The notes: generated by a model not told the origin, from the letters alone. Counted from the first letter of the stretch, positions 45,565 to 54,253 are shown. The stretch is DNA of 64,000 nt from DRYS01 sp964491605 (GCA_964491605.1 CAZBGY010000003.1:1-64000); one strand, 5' to 3'. Made by a program: numbers and translations.

Positions 45565-46323
45565 CTATACGTGGAGCGGAGGTATATCATACTCTTGAGC
45601 TTTCCTCATCCTAGCAAGCTCAGCTTCAGTCCTCTTCATTAGATCCCTAGCAGCTAGCCTTATCTCCTCACCCTTCTCCCTAAGCTCGGCTAGATCTATC
45701 TCCAACCCGACAAGCCTACCGAGCTCCTCTAAGACCGAAGCCGCGGCATCTGGATCCGGATAGTTGAAGAAGCTTTGAGCTAGAAGCCCCACAGCTGTTA
45801 ACCCGTATAACGGTGCAAGCCTCATCATCGATGCATACGGCCCGACTAAGTAGCCTCTATCAAGTATCTCCATACCCATAGCTTTAAGATCCTCTAAAAC
45901 CTCTCTATTCGAAGCTGTAACATAGACTTTAGGCTTATCAAGCTTATACCTCTCCTCAACAGGTATACCGCCTAGGGTTACTAGGAGTTTAGCTTTCTTC
46001 CTAGAAACCCATTCGACTACAGCTCTACATATCTTAGGTACGGCTGAAGCTGGGATAGCGATCTCTGATACGAGCGCAACTAGCCTCCCGGAACGTAGTA
46101 TCCTAAATGGGGGTTTAGGTACACCTCCATGGAGGACTACAACCGGTGGTAGTAGATCCGATTCTATGAAGCCAACCTCCTCCATATCGGTCTTAGAAGC
46201 TAGATGGAATACAGCTATCAAACCCACTAAACCTACATCAGGTAGCCCCGCGATTACTATAGGTTCCTCACCTATCTCCTTAACCTCTACTATAGAAACC
46301 TCTCCGTCGGACATACTAGCCAC
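45565..46323 (-). CDS. PAC2 family proteasome assembly chaperone
   Basis: A 252-residue PAC2/PbaB-type protein. EPIVIAGLPDVGLVGLIAVFH (about 17-37) is the family start, followed by FIESDLLPPVVVLHGGVPKPP. The sequence LVTLGGIPVEERYKL and GLLAQSFFNYPDPDAAASVL occur in the middle and C-terminal part. A helical charged C-terminus ends it. Archaeal members help assemble the 20S proteasome. Co-oriented with the Hsp20-like gene. Confidence 0.88.
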   Translation of the reverse strand: MASMSDGEVSIVEVKEIGEEPIVIAGLPDVGLVGLIAVFHLASKTDMEEVGFIESDLLPPVVVLHGGVPKPPFRILRSGRLVALVSEIAIPASAVPKICRAVVEWVSRKKAKLLVTLGGIPVEERYKLDKPKVYVTASNREVLEDLKAMGMEILDRGYLVGPYASMMRLAPLYGLTAVGLLAQSFFNYPDPDAAASVLEELGRLVGLEIDLAELREKGEEIRLAARDLMKRTEAELARMRKAQEYDIPPLHV

Positions 46324-46419
46324 AATAAATTTTTGCGATATAGCCTTATATCAACGTTACACACTCATACCATATAGCGAATAGTATTTATAGATCGAAT
46401 TCACCTATCCAAGCTGATA

Positions 46420-46902
46420 TTGAAGATTAAGATTATAGCTCTAGGAAGTATAGCATCCTCAGATGATGCTCTAGCTTTGAAGGTTATAGATAAGCTTAGA
46501 TCGGTAAACCTACCATCAGGAGTAGAGTTGATAGAAGCTGATAGAAACCCCTACAGACTCTTAAGCGAGATAGAAGGATGCGATAAACTCATAGTGATCG
46601 ATGCTATAAGAGCCGGAGCACCACCTGGAACAATACATAAACTCGGATTAGACTCCATAGAGCCATCCAGATCGATAACACTCCACAAGATGGATACAGC
46701 TACACTGATAAAGCTAGCGCTAATCCTATCATCAGAAAAGCCTAAGGATATAGTAATCATAGGTTTAGAACTGTACACGGTAGATCCAGGAGAAAATCTA
46801 TCACCCAGGATCGAGGGAGGAATAGATAAACTGGTAGAAGAAGTTTTAAGGGAGATAAATCGAGGGAAACGCTTAAACCCAAGCCCCATATCTACAACAT
46901 AG
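46420..46902 (+). CDS. Hydrogenase maturation protease (HycI/HyaD family)
   Basis: A 160-residue protein of the family that trims the C-terminus of the large subunit of [NiFe] hydrogenases after nickel insertion. IIALGSIASSDDALALKVID at the start replaces the usual GxGNxxxxDDgxG. LIVIDAIRAGAPPGTIHKL carries the second nickel-binding Asp, and HKMDTATLIKLALILS contains the His. The protein is complete, but the first loop differs from the consensus. No hydrogenase structural gene is in this window; the CooC-like ATPase 6 kb upstream is a possible partner. It starts with TTG. Confidence 0.82.
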   Translation: MKIKIIALGSIASSDDALALKVIDKLRSVNLPSGVELIEADRNPYRLLSEIEGCDKLIVIDAIRAGAPPGTIHKLGLDSIEPSRSITLHKMDTATLIKLALILSSEKPKDIVIIGLELYTVDPGENLSPRIEGGIDKLVEEVLREINRGKRLNPSPISTT

Positions 46903-46913
46903 AACTAGAGGTA

Positions 46914-47001
46914 GCGGGGGTAGCCAAGCTAGGTCTAAGGCGCGGGACTGAGGCTCCCGTGGGGTAGCCCTTCGTGGGTTCAAATCCCACCCCCCGCACC
47001 A
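46914..47001 (+). tRNA. tRNA-Leu (anticodon GAG), CCA encoded
   Basis: The acceptor stem is GCGGGGG/CCCCCGC. The anticodon stem is CGGGA/TCCCG with loop CTGAGGC, giving anticodon GAG. The long variable arm (GGGGTAGCCC) is typical of class II tRNA-Leu. The T arm is GTGGG TTCAAAT CCCAC. The discriminator is A at 46998 and CCA is genomic (46999-47001). There is no intron. Confidence 0.95.
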
Positions 47002-47240
47002 ATTTACCAGTAAATCACAGGTACTAATTCATCCAGTTTGTTCCTAGTGTTGTATACTTAAGCCTAATAGGGTGAGAACGAGACGATTAAGGATAGGATC
47101 ATTTATACTTATCCTCCATCTTTGGAGGTGGTTAAGGATCGGAAGTGTAGGGTTGACTCCTCACTTTCTAAGTTTATTGTTAAATGCGTTTTGGTTAAAC
47201 TTTAACGAGTATGGTAAGATATAATAAGACTAATTAAAGA
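47002..47240. other. Intergenic region with hairpin after tRNA-Leu
   Basis: No clear gene. There is a strong hairpin CCTCCA-TCTT-TGGAGG (47113-47128). One plus-strand frame around it reads FIYTYPPSLEVVKDRKCRVD and continues to a TAA near 47,205 with no good start. I do not recognise it; it may be the end of a lost gene. Confidence 0.3.
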
Positions 47241-47621
47241 AATGCGGGAATAGTCTCTGAGAAATTATTAGAGATATCAAACGCTGCTATAGCGAGGGAG
47301 CTTCAAGTATCTATTTAATACATGTAGCAGTATGTTCGGTGCATTGGAGTTAAGAATTTCGCTGTTAAGAATGAACTAAAGAAGATAGCGATAACCGAGA
47401 TGAGGTATGCAGAGGCTATCGTTGAAAGACTCTTCTATCCTGGAGGAATACCTACAACAAAGCCAGCGGAGATATTAGTGGGCAAAATTCTTAGAGAGAT
47501 GATAGAGTGCGATATAAAGGATGAGGAAAATGCCATCACCTTATATAGTGAGATAATAGCTCAAGCACGTGTAAAAAGGATGAGAGTAAGAAAAATTCTG
47601 AGGTTTAATTGGCAAGTTTAA
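47241..47621 (+). pseudogene. Ferritin-like (bacterioferritin/Dps-type) pseudogene
   Basis: A single frame reads EKLLEISNAAIARELQVSI, then TAA (47316-47318), YM, TAG (47325-47327), QYVRCIGVKNFAVKNELKKI, and continues ITEMRYAEAIVERLFYPGGI, PTTKPAEILVGKILREMIE, CDIKDEENAITLYSEIIAQA. The pattern (RE(I/L)Q, E..HAEAI.ERL, E.AI.LY) is that of ferritin-like four-helix proteins. The two stops replace positions where relatives have Gln and Trp, consistent with CAA to TAA and TGG to TAG. The last helix is lost after a frameshift near 47,575. No start is evident. It sits just before the intact superoxide dismutase gene. Confidence 0.75.
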
Positions 47622-47805
47622 GAAAGTATAAAGTTAGATAAATGGAAGTATCGAGTTCGTGGTTACCATTTATGATCCAGAATTCGGTGATTCAAATTAG
47701 GCGTTAATCCGAGAACACCCTTCGAGGATTTAGCGAACAACTGGGTTTGCTTAAATAGATAGAGTTAAATAATTGAAGCACCAAACACATAGTTAGGTGA
47801 TCTTT

Positions 47806-48420
47806 ATGGAGGTATCTAAACTTTATGTTCTGCCACAGCTTCCCTATAATTACAATGATTTAGCACCATATATGTCTGAGGAGCAGCTGCGCATACACTA
47901 TACCATACATCATCAAGCTTACGTTAATGGGGCAAACGCTATACTTAGGAAGCTAGATAGTGCCCGTAAAGAAAATGCCGACATAGATGTTAAAGCCGCT
48001 TTAAAGGAGCTTTCATGGAATATAGGAGGACACCTATTACATTCAATATTCTGGAGGAATCTTGCACCGCCAGGTAAAGGCGGAGGAAAACCAGGCGGAA
48101 GATTAGCTGATATTATCGAGAAGGAGTTTGGCAGCTTTGAAAGGTTTAGAAAGGAGTTTACGCAGACTGCTGTCAGCGTTGAAGGCTCTGGTTGGGCAGC
48201 CCTAACAATATGCAAGCAAACTAACCGTCCATTAATAATGCAAATAGAGAAACATAACACCAATATATATCCGACATTCCCAATCCTAATGGTCTTAGAC
48301 GTCTTTGAACACGCCTACTACATAGACTATAAAAACAAAAGAGCTGACTTCGTAGAAGCCTTCTGGAACATAGTCAATTGGGATGAAGTAAGTAAGCGCT
48401 TAGAAGAAATGCTTAAATAA
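47806..48420 (+). CDS. sod: Iron/manganese superoxide dismutase
   Basis: A 204-residue enzyme that converts superoxide to oxygen and peroxide. The metal ligands are His in HYTIHHQAYVNGAN (about 30), His in WNIGGHLLHSIFWRNLAPP (about 82), and Asp and His in LMVLDVFEHAYYIDYKNKR (about 165-175). It is of crenarchaeal type. ATG 47806 is chosen over GTG 47797 because AGGTGA is correctly spaced before it. A TATA-like aattaaat segment precedes. It is intact although the neighbouring redox genes on both sides are broken. Confidence 0.96.
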   Translation: MEVSKLYVLPQLPYNYNDLAPYMSEEQLRIHYTIHHQAYVNGANAILRKLDSARKENADIDVKAALKELSWNIGGHLLHSIFWRNLAPPGKGGGKPGGRLADIIEKEFGSFERFRKEFTQTAVSVEGSGWAALTICKQTNRPLIMQIEKHNTNIYPTFPILMVLDVFEHAYYIDYKNKRADFVEAFWNIVNWDEVSKRLEEMLK

Positions 48421-48501
48421 GAAGGAAAGCATTAAAAATTCATCCTATATTTTTATCCAAAGAAAAAGATACGGTTATATATTATAGTTCTTCCTAAAAT
48501 C

Positions 48502-48700
48502 ATGGATATCGAAGAGGCGACTATTAGATTGAAAGACCGTCTTATTTATTTGTGTCGATAATAGTTTTAGAAGGCAGATTGCTGAAGCATACTTCAATAA
48601 ATTTATCCATGAGAACTGGAGGCTCATTAGTGCTGGTTTAATACAGCTGAAGATGCCCACCCAAATACTCTCAGGCTTATATGATGGATTCTCTTCGAAA
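48502..48700 (+). pseudogene. ArsC/low-molecular-weight phosphatase-like pseudogene
   Basis: The pieces, in three frames, read DRLIYLCR, then DNSFRRQIAEAYFNKFIHEN and WRLISAGLIQ, then AEDAHPNTLRLI before a TGA. Joined, they follow the arsenate reductase/LMW phosphatase pattern (V-C-x-x-N-S-x-R-S-x-x-A-E-A, then SAG, then HP). At least two single-base frameshifts (near 48,550 and 48,643) and a stop are needed, and the C-terminal half is missing. The catalytic Cys is retained but the gene cannot be functional. Confidence 0.65.
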
Positions 48701-48729
48701 ATTTTCTTTTTAAGAAATAATGCTATTTA

Positions 48730-49029
48730 GTGAAAGTGGTTTGGCGTTTGAGGATTAGGTCAGATATTTTACAATTTTTACATGAGTTAACTAAGCATGC
48801 TGAGAAGATATTTGAGATAAAGAATGATGCAAATTTAGAAGATTTAATTGAAATAATTGCGTCCAGGTATAGTAATAAGGAGTATCAATATCTATATACT
48901 AGTGAAGATTAAAGAATTGTTGAGCCATCAATTCGTTTTCTAATTAATAGAAGGAATTCAAATATGCTTCAAGGATTAAAGACTAAGCTTAGGAATAGCG
49001 ATAATACCGCTTATGGGTGGTGAATAATC
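48730..49029 (+). pseudogene. MoaD/ThiS-like sulfur-carrier pseudogene
   Basis: The frame begins with a GTG (MKVVWRLRIRSDILQFLHEL) and continues EDLIEIIASRYSNKEYQYLY, then TAA at 48910-48912, RIVEPSIRFLINRRNSNMLQ and GLKTKLRNSD. A different frame then gives AIIPLMGGE near 49,003-49,029. Combined, this is a MoaD/ThiS ubiquitin-like fold (I.IL.NGR, GL.TKL.D, AI.P..GG). The stop could derive from CAA or GAA. A frameshift before the C-terminal Gly-Gly makes the carrier inactive. The next gene is feoB on the other strand. Confidence 0.65.
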
Positions 49030-49057
49030 AGCACGATTTATCTCTGAATCTTATATG

Positions 49058-50992
49058 TTACCTAATGAGAAGTGTCAGAATCCTGAATGCAATCCCACCT
49101 AAAATTATTGCGAATACTATCTCGAACACTGTTATTAAAAGTGCATTTTTCCATCCAACTTCCTTAATTAATGCTGCGATAGTCGATATGCATGGTATAT
49201 AGAACATCGTTACTATCGTGAATACAACCATCTGAGTAGGTGTTAAGATGCTGGAGAAATCCGTCGTTTCAAGTAGAGTTGAGAGCATTATCAACGTTAA
49301 TTCCTTTCTTAGTATGCCGAAAATCAATGTTATACCTGTAGTAGCTGGTAATCCCAGCCATGTGACGATTATCGGACTAAGCATCGTTGAAATAATCTCT
49401 GATAAACCTAAAACCTCCATCGATTTAATGATGAAGCTTCCGGCGATTATGAGAGGGAATGCTATCTTGATGAACTCGATTAGCCTAAATAATGTTTGCT
49501 TGAGAACAGTTTTTAGATGCGGAATCCTATAGGTAGGCATTTCCATAATTAAAGCCGTAGGCTCACCTGGAAGAGCTTTAAAGGCTAATCTTCCGAGTAA
49601 GAGTATAATTATGAGGTTGAAAACGTATAGTGCTAGAGCCCACTCCATCCCTAGAAATCGACCGACAAGGCCGAGGATTATAACTGTTCGTGCAGCACAG
49701 GGGATGAGGGTTGTTACGAAGACCGCGAGAAGTCTCTCCCTCTCAGTCTCCATTATTCTGCAACCTAAGCATGCTGGAACATTACATCCATAGCCAAGCA
49801 TTATCGGTATAAAGGCTTTTCCATGCAACCCCATTTTATGCATTAAGCTATCCATTAGGAATGCGATTCGACACAGATATCCTGAATCCTCTAGCATGTA
49901 TAGTATTACGTAGAATGGAGCTATATATGGAAGAACTATGGTGACGCCAGCGATAAGTCCCTCCATAATACTCCATACTAATGAGCCCACTACTCCGACC
50001 CCGAAAATCCCACTAATAAAGGGCTCTAAACCGTAAAATATACCGTTTAGTAGTTCTGAGATATATCCTCCAAAAATGAAGACGGTATAGAATATGGAGA
50101 GAAGTGTAAGGATCATTATTGGATAACCTAAAATCTTATGAGTTGTTAGATCGTGAAGTATCTCCTCGATCGACGGCTTTAAAGGAGGCGTAATCCTCTG
50201 AACTTCTCTAACGATACAGGTAACCTTCTCATATCTTTCGGAAGTCATCACCGATGGGCAGGGATGCCCATGGATTTTCTCGATCTCAACAGCAAGATTC
50301 CTAGCAAAAGAAACTATCTGAGGATTTATCTTCGATATTTCTTCCACAATTTCCTTATCTTCTTCGAGTAGTTTAATCACTGTGTAGCGTATTGGATAAT
50401 GATAATTTATTTGTTTAATCATTTCTGCAAGTTTAGCTATTCTCTCCTCGATCTCCTTACCATACTTTATCTTAACACATCTTTTCTGCCCCTTTTCAGC
50501 GACTTCTATAATCTTGTCTAAAAGTTGGGTAAGACCTACACCCTTTATTGCAATCGTAGGTACGACAGGAATTCCTAAAAGCTCTTCCAGTTTTCCCACA
50601 TCGATAGATATACCCTTCTTTCTCGCAATATCCATCTGATTTAACGCTATAACCATTGGAGATTCAAGTTCCATCAATTGTAATGTGAAGAATAAGTTTC
50701 GTTCAAGAGCCGAAGCATCGATTACATTCACTACGACATCAGGTTTCTCAATCGCGATATATCTTCGTGAAATAAGCTCCTCCAAGGAATACGTCGATAA
50801 TGAGTATATTCCAGGCAAATCGATTATATCGATAACATAACCCTTATAGTAGAGTGTTCCTTCAGCTTTCTCGACAGTTTTACCCGGCCAATTACCGATA
50901 TGTTGATGTAATCCAGTAAGCTGATTAAATATAACGGATTTTCCAACATTCGCATTCCCAGCTAAAGCTACTGTTATCTTTCTCTTAGACAT
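49058..50992 (-). CDS. feoB: Ferrous iron transporter FeoB
   Basis: A 644-residue Fe(II) transporter. The N-terminal GTPase has ALAGNANVGKSVIFNQLTG (G1), DLPGIYSLSTYSLEEL (G3) and NQMDIARKKG (G4). A helical guanine-dissociation-inhibitor region follows. The transmembrane part (about residues 280-640, 8-9 helices) contains GYGCNVPACLGCRIMETERE, the Cys-containing pore loop, and PIVTWLGLPATTGITLIFG. It is in an operon with feoA (8-bp overlap) and the DtxR regulator. It imports iron under anoxic conditions. Confidence 0.96.
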   Translation of the reverse strand: MSKRKITVALAGNANVGKSVIFNQLTGLHQHIGNWPGKTVEKAEGTLYYKGYVIDIIDLPGIYSLSTYSLEELISRRYIAIEKPDVVVNVIDASALERNLFFTLQLMELESPMVIALNQMDIARKKGISIDVGKLEELLGIPVVPTIAIKGVGLTQLLDKIIEVAEKGQKRCVKIKYGKEIEERIAKLAEMIKQINYHYPIRYTVIKLLEEDKEIVEEISKINPQIVSFARNLAVEIEKIHGHPCPSVMTSERYEKVTCIVREVQRITPPLKPSIEEILHDLTTHKILGYPIMILTLLSIFYTVFIFGGYISELLNGIFYGLEPFISGIFGVGVVGSLVWSIMEGLIAGVTIVLPYIAPFYVILYMLEDSGYLCRIAFLMDSLMHKMGLHGKAFIPIMLGYGCNVPACLGCRIMETERERLLAVFVTTLIPCAARTVIILGLVGRFLGMEWALALYVFNLIIILLLGRLAFKALPGEPTALIMEMPTYRIPHLKTVLKQTLFRLIEFIKIAFPLIIAGSFIIKSMEVLGLSEIISTMLSPIIVTWLGLPATTGITLIFGILRKELTLIMLSTLLETTDFSSILTPTQMVVFTIVTMFYIPCISTIAALIKEVGWKNALLITVFEIVFAIILGGIAFRILTLLIR

Positions 50993-51272
50993 CCCTTTTC
51001 ACCACAAAAACCTTCTCAGCTAAGCCTCGACCTAAGGCTAGCCTAGTACCTCTCACTAAAATTTCCAATGGACCATGGAATGGAGCTGCTTTCACAACTA
51101 AAACTTCTGTTCCCGGAGTAAGACCCATATCCATTAACCGCTTCTCAGCCCCCCATCTAGCCCCATATCCCCTTCCATAGCCTCCTCTAATCGACGACAC
51201 GATCCCAGCTTCACCTTCCCTTAACCAGGTTAACGGTACCTCCTGCCCGCTAGATATTTTTCGCTGTTCCAT
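50985..51272 (-). CDS. feoA: FeoA-domain protein
   Basis: A 95-residue SH3-like beta-barrel protein that partners FeoB. VPLTWLREGEAGIVSSIRGG and KRLMDMGLTPGTEVLVVKAA are the FeoA core. The Arg/Gly-rich loop GGYGRGYGARWGAE is characteristic of archaeal members. It overlaps the DtxR gene by 23 bp and feoB by 8 bp, so all three are translated from one mRNA. Confidence 0.93.
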   Translation of the reverse strand: MEQRKISSGQEVPLTWLREGEAGIVSSIRGGYGRGYGARWGAEKRLMDMGLTPGTEVLVVKAAPFHGPLEILVRGTRLALGRGLAEKVFVVKRDV

Positions 51273-51933
51273 ATAGCCCCCTCACCCTAATAGAGGATGC
51301 CATAGAGATGCTGAGCACATGACTTCTATCCCCCACTTTAACAAGAATCAACTCATCAGAAATTTTCCTCAGAACTTCTATCGTAGCTCCAGGCACTATC
51401 CCTGCTTTAGCAAAATACTCTAATACATTGTATTCCTCTTCAGTTAGCTTAACTATTACAGTGCTTTCACCAGGCTTTAAGTCGGTTAACGGCTGACTCT
51501 CCTCCTCAAATACTCCTCCACAGTCGGTGGGTATAGGATTTCCATGTGGACAAGTTTGAGGATGCCCCAAAGCTTTTTCGATCTTCTTTATTATATCTCG
51601 TGGGAAAACATGTTCCAATTTACAAGCAATATCATGGACTCTTTCCCACTCAACATGGAAAATATCGGTTAAAAGCCGTTCGCAAAGCCTATGTCTCCTA
51701 ATCACTTGTAAGGCTATCTTTCTACCTTCCTCAGTTAATCTTACACCTCTATAAGGCTCATGGACTATATAGCCCTTCCTTTCAAGTCGCTTAAGGGTAT
51801 TAGTAACCGATCCGGGAACAACTTTTAAAAGTCTAACTAAATCTTTAGTTCGTGCTCTACCTACCTTCTCCTGCAACCTATAGATAATCTCAAGATATTC
51901 CTCCGTAGTCTCGGTAAGAGCGTGCTCCTCCAT
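51250..51933 (-). CDS. DtxR/MntR-family metal-dependent repressor
   Basis: A 227-residue regulator. Winged helix: ETTEEYLEIIYRLQEKVGRA, then VVPGSVTNTLKRLERKGYIV (recognition helix) and GVRLTEEGRKIALQVIRRHR. The dimerisation and metal domain includes ERLLTDIFHVEWERVHDIAC and KLEHVFPRDI, giving the His and Glu ligands. The C-terminal SH3/FeoA-like domain begins TDLKPGESTVIVKLTEEE. It controls the feoAB genes downstream in the same transcript. A perfect palindrome lies over its promoter, so it probably represses its own operon when Fe(II) is sufficient. Confidence 0.93.
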   Translation of the reverse strand: MEEHALTETTEEYLEIIYRLQEKVGRARTKDLVRLLKVVPGSVTNTLKRLERKGYIVHEPYRGVRLTEEGRKIALQVIRRHRLCERLLTDIFHVEWERVHDIACKLEHVFPRDIIKKIEKALGHPQTCPHGNPIPTDCGGVFEEESQPLTDLKPGESTVIVKLTEEEYNVLEYFAKAGIVPGATIEVLRKISDELILVKVGDRSHVLSISMASSIRVRGLYGTAKNI

Positions 51934-51946
51934 GTTAGACGTATAT

Positions 51947-51970
51947 AAATGTACGATTAGTCGTACATTT
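51947..51970 (-). promoter_or_regulatory. DtxR-type operator over the feo promoter
   Basis: A perfect 24-bp inverted repeat, AAATGTACGA-TTAG-TCGTACATTT. It overlaps a TATA-like TTTAAA (51968-51973), about 35 nt ahead of the regulator's ATG at 51933. Position over the TATA box and transcription start fits repression by the adjacent DtxR-family protein. Confidence 0.75.
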
Positions 51971-52334
51971 AAACTTTATCTCGTCGAAAACAAAACCTCA
52001 ACTATACGCTCTTTGAATAAATCTCTACGATTCTCTTGAAGCTTCCCGGTATAGATGCTAGCATGGAAAGATCTACTGAGACCTTAAAATATATTGGAAT
52101 CAATATATCTGCCGGTATACTAAAGTTTACAAGGAGGCATGGAGTAATAGCTATCTGCGAGAAAATGAAAATTTACTATTCATCGATGGTTCCTTTGACG
52201 ATAACTCCATAATATATCCTCAAACAGAAAGCAGGATTCAAATAGAGGTGGGGGTCGCATCAAATCTGTGGTATTCAAAAATTACTTCTTCCATATTACC
52301 TTTACCCTCATGCCCTTTTTCCTTAACTATTATA
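51971..52334. other. Intergenic region upstream of the feo operon
   Basis: No recognised gene. A plus-strand frame from about 52,033 (TTG; KLPGIDASMERSTETLKYIG, then INISAGILKFTRRHGVIAIC, stop near 52,209) encodes about 58 residues that I do not recognise. It may be a remnant. Confidence 0.3.
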
Positions 52335-52800
52335 CTATAGCATGTAAAGATTACCGACGCTTCCATAAACAAATGAATCCAGCATAGCTTTATGCATCGT
52401 GAAGATTGCATGCCGACCAGTGCAATGTGATGGGACGATAATCTTCGGACTTATTTTTCTCAGCTCTTCTACGGTTTGGTTGATACGCTTCTCGAATTCC
52501 CTACCTCCTAGATGGAAGCCGCCTAAAACGGCGTAAACCGTCTCTATACCTGTAAGATGTTGTGCATAGCTGATCGTATTTATTATACCAGCATGACTGC
52601 ATCCAGATAGGATAATTAGCCCCTTACGCTTAACATCGATTACTAACGCTCTTTCATCCCATATCCATGGATCTGGCTCCCACCTACCATTAATGAAAGC
52701 TCTATGTTGTGGATAGCCCTTCTCGAAGGAGGTTTTCCGCGGAATCTCACCGGTAACCAATGCTGAGCTATCGGCTATGAGGAGTGGTTTGCTCACCTCG
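52335..52800 (-). pseudogene. C-terminal half of a metallo-beta-lactamase-fold hydrolase
   Basis: The conserved part reads SKPLLIADSSALVTGEIPRK, then TSFEKGYPQHRAFINGRWEP, ERALVIDVKRKGLIILSGCS and HAGIINTISYAQHLTGIETV, then VLGGFHLGG and IIVPSHCTGRHAIFTMHKA. This is the second half of the MBL-fold family that includes RFA-P synthase-type enzymes; the His motif GCSHAGI and the H in PSHCTG are late metal ligands. The first half, with the HxHxDH motif, is missing: upstream of about 52,800 the frame runs antisense to a MinD-like gene. Translation could start only from a non-native ATG (52,901), so it is called a fragment. Confidence 0.7.
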
Positions 52801-53283
52801 ATATACCCAGCTGGTTTAATCCTATCTTCAGATGGAAAGCTTGTAGCGATAGTTAAGCAGAATGCGAAGATGTTAGTTGAAAGGGAGAATATCGATATCA
52901 TACTAATCGATGGCCCTCCATGGATAGGCTGTCCGGCAATATCCTCTGTTGTAGATGTGGATATAGGTCTAATAGTTACTGAGCCTACAGTATCAGGTTT
53001 TCACGATCTGAAAAGAGTACTACTCTTACTGTAACATTTCGATACCCCATCCTTAATATGTATAAACATGTATGATATAAATTATGATAATATCGTAGAA
53101 TTCTGCAGAGAAAATGATATAGAGGTTATTGGTAGAATCCCCTTTAACCCGAAGGTTATCGAGGCGATGATTAATAGGAAAACTATCATAGAGTATTCTC
53201 CAGAAAGCGATGTTGCAAAGGAGATAGAGAGAATATGGGGGGAATACTTAATTATAATCATATTATTATATTGTCTAATTTAA
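52795..53283 (+). pseudogene. C-terminal half of a MinD/Mrp-type Fe-S ATPase
   Basis: The frame reads SIYPAGLILSSDGKLVAIVK, QNAKMLVERENIDIILIDGP, PWIGCPAISSVVDVDIGLIV, TEPTVSGFHDLKRV, then a TAA at 53032-53034, then HFDTPSLICINMYDINYDNI and VIGRIPFNPKVIEAMINRKT. This is the C-terminal portion of archaeal MinD-like ATPases with an inserted ferredoxin, which in intact genomes often sit with NifX, MBL and zinc-ribbon genes as found 2 kb away. The Walker A and ferredoxin half is gone. The stop may come from CAA or AAA. It meets the MBL fragment head-to-head at about 52,800. Confidence 0.7.
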
Positions 53284-53310
53284 TTATTATGTTATCTAAG
53301 AGGGTGGTGG

Positions 53311-54253
53311 ATGACTTCACCAGTATTCGGGCCAGTTCCCTCAAGGCGTTTAGGAAGAAGTCTAGGGATAAACAATATCCCGTATAAGACGTGTACGTAT
53401 TCATGCGTATACTGTCAGCTAGGAAGGACAACTCATATGCTTATTAGAAGGCGAAGATTCTATAAACCAAAGGAGATTTTAACTGAGGTTGAAAGGAAGG
53501 TTGAAGAATTACGCTTAAAAGGTGAGCGGATAGATTATTTAACCTTCGTCCCTGGCGGTGAGCCAACTTTAGATGCTAACCTCGGAAGGGAGATTCTACT
53601 TCTAAAGCGGATAGGTATTCCGATAGCTATTATAACTAACGCTTCTCTACTCTGGAAGCATGATGTTAGAGAGAGCTTACTTGAAGTCGATCTTATTTCA
53701 TTAAAGATCGATGCAGTTAGTCAAAACTTATGGAAGAAGGTGAATAGGCCGCATAAGAACTTGCAGTTAAATGACATTTTACACGGCATAAAAGAGTTTA
53801 CTAAAATATTTGATGGAACAATAATAAGTGAAACGATGCTTATTGATGGCATAAACTATGGTGAAGAACTTAAGCGGATAGTAGACTATCTTGGGAAGCT
53901 AGATAAATTAGATGCGGCTTATATAGCGGTGCCGACAAGACCGCCAGCGGAGGGATGGGTTAAACCAGCTAGAGGGGGTCTTAAACGAAGCTTTCCAAGC
54001 ATTTTCAAAGGAGCTTGGAGGTGAGAGAATAAAATTTTTAGTGAAGCATGAAGAGGATACCTTCGCTTTTACTAGGGGGATCGAGGATGAGATAGTTAGC
54101 ATAGCGGCTGTGCATCCGATACGGAAAGACTATTTAACGAAGTTTTTAAACAGCATTGGAGTGGATACGTGCATCATAGAAAAGCTTATTCAAGAAGGAA
54201 AACTAGTAAAACTTAGATACGGCGGAGACGAGTTTTATAGGAGCCGTTTCTAG
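53311..54253 (+). CDS. Radical SAM protein, frameshifted in a G-run
   Basis: A radical SAM enzyme of about 313 residues if one base is removed. PVPSRRLGRSLGINNIPYKT then CTYSCVYCQLGRT gives the CxxxCxxC cluster site; VPGGEPTLDANLG is the SAM-binding GGEPT. Frame 1 runs to KPARGG and then goes off into a stop at 54,022. A second frame takes over as VLNEAFQAFSKELGGERIKF, LVKHEEDTFAFTRGIEDEIV, SIAAVHPIRKDYL, ending at 54,253. Deleting one G from the five at 53974-53978 joins them cleanly. A read error or recent indel is likely. It ends against the MtrH-like gene on the other strand (4-bp overlap). Confidence 0.7.
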
